Positions 1-4,877 are shown, numbered from the stretch's first letter. The stretch is DNA of 5,697 nucleotides from Geminicoccaceae bacterium (GCA_030824835.1 JAPJRA010000161.1:1559-7255); one strand, 5' to 3'. A program made the numbers and translations. The notes: generated from the sequence alone by a model not told the origin.

Positions 1-155
1 CGGATGAAGAGCGGGTCGCGCAGCATCGCCCGCAGTCGCGTCAGGGCGTTCGAGAGGGCCGGCTGCGTGATCCCCAGCCGTTGCGCGGCGCGGGTCACGC
101 TGCGCTGCTCCATCAGCGCCACGAACACCGGCAGGAGATTCAGGTCATACCGCAT
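1..155 (-). CDS. LysR-type transcriptional regulator, N-terminal part (cut by the window edge)
   Basis: Reading leftward from the ATG at 155-153 gives 51 complete codons that run off the window. The peptide begins MRYDLNLLPVFVALMEQ and has the classic LysR winged helix-turn-helix at about residues 18-42: SVTRAAQRLGITQPALSNAL, then a TRLR wing lead-in and DPLFIR. The DLNLL opening and the 'Q-P-A-(L/V)-S-N-A-L-x-R-L-R' pattern are typical of the NodD-like side of the LysR family. Family members are about 300 residues and bind an effector in a C-terminal periplasmic-binding-protein-like domain, which lies outside this window, so the effector is unknown. No strong Shine-Dalgarno sequence precedes the ATG, but the motif normally sits this close to the N-terminus, which supports the start. 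The gene is divergent from the aldo/keto reductase gene at 496. LysR regulators often control the divergent neighbour, so regulation of that unit is plausible but inferred. Confidence 0.93.
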   Translation of the reverse strand, partial: MRYDLNLLPVFVALMEQRSVTRAAQRLGITQPALSNALTRLRAMLRDPLFI

Positions 156-172
156 GAGTTATAGGCTACGGC

Positions 173-185
173 GATATCTGAAATC
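173..185. promoter_or_regulatory. Imperfect dyad upstream of the LysR gene, candidate operator
   Basis: The 13 bases GATATCTGAAATC form a dyad around the central T at 179: arms GATATC and GAAATC match as inverted copies at five of six positions. It starts 18 bases upstream of the LysR start codon and overlaps the minus-strand hexamer TATGAT (188-183), which matches the sigma70 -10 consensus at five of six positions. A LysR protein bound here could repress its own gene, as is common in the family. The site does not show the T-N11-A core in the exact symmetric position, so assignment to this LysR protein is inference. Confidence 0.35.
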
Positions 186-188
186 ATA
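183..188 (-). promoter_or_regulatory. Candidate -10 element for the LysR gene
   Basis: Minus-strand TATGAT (188-183) matches TATAAT at five of six positions. A weak -35 candidate, CGGACA (213-208), lies 19 bases further upstream, which is longer than ideal. Transcription would start about 20 bases before the LysR ATG. A second -10-like hexamer, TATAAC (163-158), sits too close to the ATG to give a leader and is less likely. Confidence 0.3.
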
Positions 189-250
189 GCAATAAACTTC
201 TGGAATATGTCCGCGCGGCGCATGATGCGGGCATCCGCAAGCGAGCCTCC

Positions 251-274
251 TGGACCTTCCGATGGACCTTCCGA
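251..274. repeat. Perfect 12-bp tandem repeat, two copies
   Basis: TGGACCTTCCGA occurs twice back to back (251-262 and 263-274) without a mismatch. It lies in the middle of the LysR-aldo/keto reductase intergenic region. It may be a simple replication-slippage duplication, or a pair of protein-binding sites spaced slightly more than one helical turn apart. Confidence 0.85.
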
Positions 275-495
275 GAGCTGGCAAGTCAGCGAGGACGCCG
301 ACGTCACGGGCAGGCGGATCGACAGTGGATCTCGCCACGCGGCCGAACGGAGCTGCGCCATGAGGCTTGGTGCAGGAATGGTGTCGGGCACCGGAGCCGC
401 AAGCGGCACCGGCCATGCCGTCCTTGAACGGGTCGCCAGCGAGGCTGCGATGGTCTTGGCCGGCGACATCGGCAACCTGGAAAGAGGAGAGGGCC

Positions 496-1506
496 ATGGC
501 CCTGCGTGATATTCTCAAGGGCAAGCTGGGCTTCGGCGCAGCCCCCTTGGGTAACATGTTCCGCGCGATTCCCGAGGACGAGGCGCGCGCGACGGTCGAA
601 GCGGCCTGGAACGACGGCATCCGCTACTTCGACAACGCACCCTTCTACGGCGCAGGCCTGGCGGAGATCCGCATGGGCGACGCGCTCGCCGGGCGGCCGC
701 GCGACGCGTACGTGATCAGCACCAAGGTGGGCCGCCTGATCCTCGACGAGATCGAGGACGTCGGTGCCCGCGACCTCGGCGAGAAGAGCGATGTCTTCCG
801 GCATGGCCGCCCGAACCGGATCGTGAACGACTATTCGTCCGACGCGACGTTGCGGTCGATCGAGGACAGCCTGAAGCGCCTGCGGACCGATCATGTCGAG
901 ATCGTCTGGGTGCATGACGTCGCGCAGGACTTCTACGGCGACGAATGGCTCGGCATCTTCGAGGGCGCGCGCCAGGGTGCGTTCAAGACCCTCGACCGGC
1001 TGCGCGACGAGGGCGTGATCAAGGCCTGGGGCCTCGGCGTCAACCGGGTGGAGCCGATCGAGCTGCTGCTGGCGCTCGAGGGCCCGCAGCCCGACGGCTT
1101 CCTGCTGGCCGGTCGCTACACGCTGCTCGACCACGACCGCGCCCTGCAGCGGGTGATGCCGACGGTGGCCGAGCGGGGTCTGGGCATCGTCGTCGGCGGC
1201 CCCTACAGCTCCGGCGCCCTCGTCGGTGGACCGAACTTCGAGTACGCGCCCGCTACACCGGCGATCCTCGCCAAGGTCGCGCGGATCAAGGCCATCGCCG
1301 ACCGCCATGGCATCGGCATGAAGGCCGCGGGCCTGCAGTTCGCGCTCGCCAACCCGGCCGTCGCCGCCGTGATCCCGGGGGCCAGCCGCCCGGGCCGGAT
1401 CGCCGAGGACCGTGCCGCGCTGGAGGAGTCCGTGCCCGCCGACTTCTGGCGCGAGCTGCGCGACGCCGGCCTCGTGAGCCCGGCGGCACCTCTGCCCATC
1501 GACTGA
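496..1506 (+). CDS. Aldo/keto reductase, D-threo-aldose 1-dehydrogenase / pyridoxal 4-dehydrogenase type
   Basis: This is a 336-residue cytoplasmic (beta/alpha)8 barrel oxidoreductase. The expected aldo/keto reductase tetrad is visible: Asp46 and Tyr51 in FDNAPFYGAG, Lys77 in STKVGR and His140 in VWVHD. The N-terminal GFGAAPLGN strand, the stretch YSSDATLRSIEDSLKRL (about 113-129), GLGVNR, and the cofactor-side segment VIPGASRPGRI near the C-terminus match the subgroup that oxidises L-fucose/D-threo-aldoses or pyridoxal with NAD(P). Which substrate applies cannot be told from sequence. The length is normal for the subgroup. I chose ATG 496 because AGGAGA (485-490) lies 5 bases before it and the fold begins immediately; longer in-frame starts back to 367 add a peptide without family likeness. 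The VOC gene follows 55 bases downstream on the same strand, so the two probably share a transcript. The divergent LysR gene is the likely regulator (inference). Confidence 0.93.
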   Translation: MALRDILKGKLGFGAAPLGNMFRAIPEDEARATVEAAWNDGIRYFDNAPFYGAGLAEIRMGDALAGRPRDAYVISTKVGRLILDEIEDVGARDLGEKSDVFRHGRPNRIVNDYSSDATLRSIEDSLKRLRTDHVEIVWVHDVAQDFYGDEWLGIFEGARQGAFKTLDRLRDEGVIKAWGLGVNRVEPIELLLALEGPQPDGFLLAGRYTLLDHDRALQRVMPTVAERGLGIVVGGPYSSGALVGGPNFEYAPATPAILAKVARIKAIADRHGIGMKAAGLQFALANPAVAAVIPGASRPGRIAEDRAALEESVPADFWRELRDAGLVSPAAPLPID

Positions 1507-1510
1507 CCAG

Positions 1511-1532
1511 CCCTCCTCCACTGCCGGGAGGG
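1511..1532 (+). other. Intercistronic hairpin between the aldo/keto reductase and VOC genes
   Basis: CCCTCC (1511-1516) and GGAGGG (1527-1532) are perfect inverted copies separated by 10 bases, giving a six-pair GC-rich stem just after the aldo/keto reductase stop. No run of T follows, so it is not a standard terminator; it could affect mRNA stability or the ratio of the two proteins. The left arm (CCCTCCTCC) also resembles an anti-Shine-Dalgarno sequence and could instead pair with GGAG at 1551-1554, the VOC ribosome site. That alternative is speculative. Confidence 0.4.
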
Positions 1533-1561
1533 AACCTTCGCCATCTGCCTGGAGAGTTGCG

Positions 1562-2410
1562 ATGAACGACCATGCGCGCTCGCATGCGGCCGAGCTGGAG
1601 CGCCGCGATGTCCTGCGCACGGCGGGTGCCGCGATGCTCGCGGGGCTGGCCGGAACGGCGACGGCGACGCCGGCCGCCGCGCAGGCCTCGTCCGCCACGC
1701 GCGACACCGGCCCCCTGGGCGCACGCCTCCAGGGAGTCCAGCATTTCGGCCTCACGGTCGAGAACATGGATCGCGCGTACGCGTTCTACACCGAGGTGCT
1801 GGGCGGCACGGAAGTGATGCGCGACGGCGATTTCCAGGGTGAGCGCATCCACAACACGCTGCTCACCGATCAGGAGATCCTGGCGCGCGAGCGGCAGGTC
1901 AACCCGCGCACGATCGGGGTGCCGGATCTCCTGGGCGGCGCCCAGCGCCTCGACGTCCGCTTCATCCAGTTCGACAACGTCGTGATCGAGCTCCTGCAAT
2001 ATCGCGACGCCGTGCAGCCGATGGGCAGCGGCCACAGCTTCGCCGAGGCGCGCGACCATATGAGCCCCGCCTTTCCGCGCTCGATGCACATCTGCTTCCA
2101 TATCCGCGACGACGTCGACTTCAACCGCTTCATCCGCGATCTGGAGGCCGAATCGGCCCGCCGCGGCATGACGCAGGTGAAGGCCAATCGCGTGGTCACG
2201 GTGCGGTCGGAGCAGGAACGGCTGGCCGCCCCGCTGGAGGCGAACACCAACCGGATCACCGAGGGCCAGTCGAACGGCTGGGCGCTGATCTACTGCAAGG
2301 GCCCGGAGGGCGAGCAGCTCGAGTTCGTGCAGGCCCTGGGTCCGGTCAAGCAGACCTTCGACGCGGCGCTGGCAGCGCGTCGCCGCATGGTGAGCGCCAA
2401 CGGCGGCTGA
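1562..2410 (+). CDS. Tat-exported VOC (glyoxalase/dioxygenase fold) protein
   Basis: This is a 282-residue protein with a twin-arginine leader: ERRDVLRT at residues 13-20, then a small-residue hydrophobic stretch (GAAMLAGLAGTATA, 22-35) and a likely signal peptidase site around AAAQA (38-42). The mature protein would be folded in the cytoplasm and exported to the periplasm. It opens with a VOC module, VQHFGLTVENMDRAYAFYTEVLGG (59-82). Probable metal ligands, placed as in glyoxalase I and extradiol dioxygenases, are His61, Glu143 (VIELLQY), His176 (MHICFHI) and Glu254 (QLEFVQ). The family usually needs about 130-150 residues for two beta-alpha-beta3 modules; here long inserts (about 92-130 and 148-172) enlarge it. 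Substrate and reaction (isomerase, lyase, epimerase or dioxygenase) cannot be decided. ATG 1562 has GGAGAG (1551-1556) 5 bases before it. It probably forms an operon with the aldo/keto reductase. Confidence 0.9.
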   Translation: MNDHARSHAAELERRDVLRTAGAAMLAGLAGTATATPAAAQASSATRDTGPLGARLQGVQHFGLTVENMDRAYAFYTEVLGGTEVMRDGDFQGERIHNTLLTDQEILARERQVNPRTIGVPDLLGGAQRLDVRFIQFDNVVIELLQYRDAVQPMGSGHSFAEARDHMSPAFPRSMHICFHIRDDVDFNRFIRDLEAESARRGMTQVKANRVVTVRSEQERLAAPLEANTNRITEGQSNGWALIYCKGPEGEQLEFVQALGPVKQTFDAALAARRRMVSANGG

Positions 2411-2416
2411 CGCTCG

Positions 2417-2503
2417 ATGGCGCGTAGGACCCGGATGTGTGCGATCGCGGGAAGCAGCCCGGCCCCTTCATACGCCTGCATAAGGGATGGCATCCTACGC
2501 CAT
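2417..2503. repeat. Imperfect inverted repeat spanning the convergent gene junction
   Basis: The core arms GCGTAGGA (2422-2429) and TCCTACGC (2493-2500) are perfect inverted copies. With a two-base bulge the match extends outward to ATGG (2417-2420) and CCAT (2500-2503). The arms enclose about 63 bases, including a small internal CGGG/CCCG hairpin (2448-2461). It fills the gap between the VOC stop (2410) and the end of the leftward GFA gene (2538). Possible roles are a shared transcription stop or mRNA 3'-end stabiliser for both units, or the remains of a small mobile repeat. There is no T-run on either side. Confidence 0.5.
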
Positions 2504-2537
2504 GAACCCGCTGTCGGGGAGGCTCGCCGGTGCCGAC

Positions 2538-2951
2538 CTAACCGGGCAGGCGCTTGAATTGGGGCAGGTCGAGCGGCTTTGCCCATGGCAGCCGGCGCCT
2601 GGTGAACATCTCGAGCTTCGGCGCGATCAGGTCTGGTCGGTCCAGGCTGCCCAGCATGACGAAGACGAGGCCGGGGAAGCTCTCCAGATTGCTGGTGAAC
2701 AGCCTGGCGCCGCACTCGGGACAGAAATTGCGGTCGAGCTTCTTGCCGGATTCGGCGATATAGTGATGCTGCCTTGGCTCGCCACTGATGAGGGTGAAGT
2801 CATCCCGCTGCACGGCGAAGAACGTGGCCGCCTCGCCGCCCGAAGCTTTCTTGCAGTCCAGGCAGTGGCAGACGGCAACGAAGTCCGGGTCCTTGTCGAA
2901 CGCAAACCTTACCGCCCCACAGGCGCACTGAGCCGTGTACTTCTTGGCCAT
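2538..2951 (-). CDS. GFA-family (CENP-V/GFA fold) zinc-binding protein
   Basis: This 137-residue protein has all the cysteine groups of the GFA fold: C9-x-C11-G in QCACGAVRF, C28-H-C30-x2-C33 in VCHCLDC, and C77-x2-C80-G in FCPECGARLF. These bind two zinc ions, one structural and one at the putative active site. The family is named after Paracoccus Gfa, reported to help form S-hydroxymethylglutathione from glutathione and formaldehyde, but that activity has been disputed and most homologues have no proven substrate. The length is typical. Two in-frame ATGs compete. The one at 2951-2949 has AAGGA (2964-2960) 8 bases upstream, whereas the one at 2960-2958 has purines directly abutting it, so I prefer 2951 (the longer form adds MPV). 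It lies 61 bases downstream of the DJ-1/PfpI gene on the same strand and is probably co-transcribed with it. Confidence 0.92.
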   Translation of the reverse strand: MAKKYTAQCACGAVRFAFDKDPDFVAVCHCLDCKKASGGEAATFFAVQRDDFTLISGEPRQHHYIAESGKKLDRNFCPECGARLFTSNLESFPGLVFVMLGSLDRPDLIAPKLEMFTRRRLPWAKPLDLPQFKRLPG

Positions 2952-2959
2952 GACAGGCA

Positions 2960-2964
2960 TCCTT
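2960..2964 (-). promoter_or_regulatory. Ribosome binding site that decides the GFA start
   Basis: Minus-strand AAGGA (2964-2960) is spaced 8 bases before the ATG at 2951, and overlaps the first base of the alternative ATG at 2960, which therefore has no usable site of its own. This favours the shorter protein. Confidence 0.55.
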
Positions 2965-3012
2965 GCCAGTTCATCGTCCGTGCCGAGGCCTCGCCCGATC
3001 CCTGGAGCTCGG

Positions 3013-3705
3013 CTAGGCTACACCCCGCTTTCTCAAGGTATCGAGAAGCGTCTGAGCGGTCTGTCGCGACGATTGCGGGTTCTGGCCCGTGGTCAGCAAG
3101 CCGTCCTGGACGACATGGACGCCCCAATCCTCCGTCGACGAGAAATTCGCTCCCTGTTCTTTCAGCACATCCTCGAGCAGGTACGGAACGACATCGACGA
3201 GTTGCACGGCGGCTTCCTCCGAATTGGTGAAACCCGTGACCTGCCTGCCCTTCGCAATCGGCTCGCCGTTCGGCGACCGCACGTTCGTGAGGATCCCCGG
3301 CGCGTGACAGACGAGCGCCACCGGCTTGTCGGCCGCCAGCATGTCCTCGATCAGGGAGAGCGCGTGCCGATCGTTCGTCAGGTCCCATAGAGGACCGTGG
3401 CCGCCGGGGAAGAACACGCTGTCATAATCCGCCTGGTCGATTTCGCCCAGCTTCACCGTATGGGCCAGCGCTTCTGTGGCGACCGCGTCCCGCTCGAAGC
3501 GGCGCGTATCATCGGTCTGGAAATCGGGCTCGTTGCTCTTCGGGTCGAGTGGCGGCTGGCCGCCCTTGGGCGAGGCCAGGGTCACCTCGACACCGGCGTC
3601 ACGGAAGACGAAATACGGCGCTGCCAGCTCCTCGAGCCAAAACCCCGTCTTTTTGCCCGTATTGCCCAACTGATCGTGCGACGTGAGAACCATGAGTACC
3701 TTCAT
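3013..3705 (-). CDS. DJ-1/PfpI family protein, Hsp31-like (class I glutamine amidotransferase fold)
   Basis: This is a 230-residue cytoplasmic protein. It starts with the strand MKVLMVLTSHDQLGNTGKKTGFWLEE; Glu26 aligns with the conserved acidic residue of the Hsp31 branch. FFPGGHGPLWDL (98-109) and the nucleophile elbow ALVCHAPGIL (130-139) carry the catalytic Cys133 and His134. Relatives such as yeast Hsp31 and E. coli HchA combine chaperone-like behaviour with glutathione-independent glyoxalase (methylglyoxal to lactate) activity; others are proteases or of unknown function, so the exact activity is inferred. The length is usual for the subfamily. I chose the ATG at 3705-3703 because the fold starts there with GAGG (3717-3714) 8 bases upstream. 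Upstream in-frame extension to 3774 would run through the palindrome at 3749-3772 and adds no family sequence. The gene leads a leftward pair with the GFA gene and is divergent from the AraC-type regulator. Confidence 0.92.
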   Translation of the reverse strand: MKVLMVLTSHDQLGNTGKKTGFWLEELAAPYFVFRDAGVEVTLASPKGGQPPLDPKSNEPDFQTDDTRRFERDAVATEALAHTVKLGEIDQADYDSVFFPGGHGPLWDLTNDRHALSLIEDMLAADKPVALVCHAPGILTNVRSPNGEPIAKGRQVTGFTNSEEAAVQLVDVVPYLLEDVLKEQGANFSSTEDWGVHVVQDGLLTTGQNPQSSRQTAQTLLDTLRKRGVA

Positions 3706-3748
3706 GTCACTTGCCTCGCGTTCTGTTGCCAGTAAGTCGATCCGGACA

Positions 3749-3772
3749 GCTTTCTGCAGCGCTGAAGAAAGC
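3749..3772. promoter_or_regulatory. Near-perfect 24-bp palindrome, candidate operator in the divergent region
   Basis: The outer arms GCTTTCT (3749-3755) and AGAAAGC (3766-3772) flank a perfect inner palindrome CAGCGCTG (3757-3764). Read as one dyad, 11 of 12 base pairs are symmetric; only 3756/3765 breaks it. The centre lies about 55 bases upstream of the DJ-1/PfpI start codon and about 145 bases upstream of the AraC start. This is where an operator for the leftward pair would be expected. A fully symmetric site suits a homodimeric repressor or activator. It could also fold as a hairpin in a leftward leader RNA. Confidence 0.6.
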
Positions 3773-3836
3773 ATGCCGCCCTGCCAGCCTGTGTGAGGAG
3801 CTTATCGGAGCGCGAGCCGAACACGAAAGCCCCAGA

Positions 3837-3867
3837 CTTGCTCGATTCTTGCCCGATCTTGCGGCTG
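3837..3867. repeat. Three helically phased direct repeats upstream of the AraC-type gene
   Basis: CTTGCTCGAT (3837-3846), CTTGCCCGAT (3848-3857) and CTTGCGGCTG (3858-3867) follow each other with a period of 10-11 bases. The first two agree at nine of ten positions; the third keeps only CTTGC and a later loose match. One helical turn per repeat puts them on the same DNA face. AraC-family proteins often bind direct repeats, so this may be an autoregulatory or shared site. The function is inferred. Confidence 0.45.
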
Positions 3868-3893
3868 GAATTAGGCTCACAGGGAAGCGAGGC

Positions 3894-3898
3894 AAGGA
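3894..3898 (+). promoter_or_regulatory. Ribosome binding site deciding a TTG start for the AraC-type gene
   Basis: AAGGA (3894-3898) lies 7 bases before TTG 3906. No in-frame ATG occurs upstream of the first conserved block of the protein. The other candidate, TTG at 3711, is only six bases from the divergent DJ-1/PfpI start codon and has no comparable site. Confidence 0.6.
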
Positions 3899-3905
3899 CA
3901 GAGAT

Positions 3906-4832
3906 TTGGCCAGCCTGACAAACATCAAACTCTTGGTGCAGAAGCACATTGCCCGCCAGCAGGGGCAGAGCCCGTACCGTACTGAGGCAGACGGTTTGAT
4001 CCTGCTGCGGTCCCAGCCGGAGGCGCATCCTACCCACATGATGCACCAGCCAGCACTGTGCGTCGTTGTGCAGGGTGCCAAGTGGACGGCGTTCGGCCAG
4101 CAGCGCCTCGACTACCGTGCCGGCCAAGCCATGATCACGAGCTTGGAGACGCCAGGCTTCAGCCAGGTCGTCGAGGGGAGCGACGGCGAACCCTATTACG
4201 GCTTGATCGTGCAATTGCACCTGCCGATCCTGCGCGAGGTCTACGAGGCGCTGGGCAGCCCGCCCATCAAGCCCTCGGTGCGGGCACCCGACGCCATCGT
4301 GGTCGATCTCGACACACGGCTTCTCGGCTGCGTGAGCCGGATGCTCGAGGCGCTCGATACCCCCGACAGCGTGCCAATTCTCTATCCCGGACTGATGCGC
4401 GAGCTTTGCTATTTACTACTGCGCAGCCCCTTCGCGGACGCCCTTGCGCGACCGCTCGTGTCCTCCCGCGAGAATCGAGGTCTCATCGACACGGTGCGCC
4501 GCATCCAGGACCACTACGACCAACCCTTGTCGCTTTCGAAACTCGCGCGCGAGTCCGGTTACAGCGTGTTCACCTTTCATCGCAAGTTCAAGGCGCTGAC
4601 GTCGATGACGCCGTTGGCCTATCAAAAGCGTCTCCGTCTGATCGAAGCGCGCCGCCTGATGATCGCGGAACGGATGTCGGCCGAAGAGGCAGGCTTCAGG
4701 GTCGGATATGCCAGCCCGTCGCAGTTCAATCGTGAATATGCACGCATGTTCCAGGCTCCCCCACGGCGGGATGTACAGGCTCAAGCCATGCACCCATCTC
4801 CCCAGTGTGCCGGGAAGTCGGGTACGAAATGA
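3906..4832 (+). CDS. AraC-family transcriptional regulator with AraC-type N-terminal domain
   Basis: From TTG 3906 this is a 308-residue cytoplasmic DNA-binding protein, the usual size for this class. Residues about 25-180 form the cupin-like sensor domain, marked by PALCVVVQGAK (about 49-59), the RAGQAMITSLETPG block, and the LREL-like segment PGLMRELCYLLLRSP. Residues about 193-290 are the two-helix-turn-helix AraC domain: PLSLSKLARESGYSVFTFHRKFKALTSMTPLAYQKRLRLIEARRLM, then SAEEAGFRVGYASPSQFNREYARMF. The bulk of the sensor domain begins well after the TTG, and the preceding 65 codons back to 3711 have no family likeness and would cover the whole divergent promoter region. Codon use includes TTA and CTA together (4413-4418), unlike the strongly GC-biased aldo/keto reductase gene. 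It probably controls the divergent DJ-1/GFA pair, by analogy with aldehyde-responsive AraC regulators such as E. coli YqhC; this is inference. Confidence 0.92.
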   Translation: MASLTNIKLLVQKHIARQQGQSPYRTEADGLILLRSQPEAHPTHMMHQPALCVVVQGAKWTAFGQQRLDYRAGQAMITSLETPGFSQVVEGSDGEPYYGLIVQLHLPILREVYEALGSPPIKPSVRAPDAIVVDLDTRLLGCVSRMLEALDTPDSVPILYPGLMRELCYLLLRSPFADALARPLVSSRENRGLIDTVRRIQDHYDQPLSLSKLARESGYSVFTFHRKFKALTSMTPLAYQKRLRLIEARRLMIAERMSAEEAGFRVGYASPSQFNREYARMFQAPPRRDVQAQAMHPSPQCAGKSGTK

Positions 4833-4877
4833 CGTGGCGACTGGAGGCACCGAACATAGTCTTTCGACTGGATCGCG

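Larger units (their letters stand above)
156..495. other. Intergenic region between divergent LysR and aldo/keto reductase genes
   Basis: This is a 340-base gap with no gene I can support. The first 50 bases (about 156-208) are clearly richer in A and T than the rest and probably hold the LysR promoter and operator (dyad 173-185, TATGAT at 188-183 on the minus strand). The remainder is GC-rich and contains a perfect 12-bp tandem repeat (251-274) and a direct repeat GGCACCGG (387-394 and 405-412). Open frames exist on both strands, but they show no recognisable domain, no convincing ribosome site and repeat-driven composition. No good rightward sigma70-type promoter was found, so the transcription start for the gene at 496 is not located. 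If it lies in the AT-rich part, the leader would be close to 300 bases. Confidence 0.6.

Noticed and set aside
207..509. Open frame of about 100 codons on the plus strand overlapping the aldo/keto reductase start
   Set aside because: No domain or ribosome site is recognisable, it contains the 12-bp tandem repeat, and it runs into the aldo/keto reductase gene in another frame. Long open frames are expected by chance in GC-rich DNA.
304..1767. Very long minus-strand open frame (487 codons) opposite the aldo/keto reductase gene
   Set aside because: It is antisense to a gene with a full catalytic tetrad, has low-complexity Ala/Arg/Gly/Asp-rich sequence and no family features. It is a shadow of GC-biased codon use.
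1286..2101. Minus-strand open frame (271 codons) opposite the aldo/keto reductase end and VOC gene
   Set aside because: Same reason: it mirrors the codon bias of the VOC gene and shows no domain.
2484..2494. Short palindrome GGATGGCATCC
   Set aside because: The arms are separated by one base and cannot form a hairpin, and the element overlaps the right arm of the longer inverted repeat, which explains the region better.
2487..3230. Plus-strand open frame of 247 codons opposite the GFA and DJ-1 genes
   Set aside because: The opposite strand encodes all GFA zinc cysteines and the DJ-1 C-terminus; the plus-strand product has no recognisable motif.
3706..3774. Upstream extension of the DJ-1/PfpI protein to a start at 3774
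   Set aside because: The extra 23 residues are outside the fold, the extension covers the palindrome, and the internal ATG at 3705 has its own ribosome site directly before the first beta strand.
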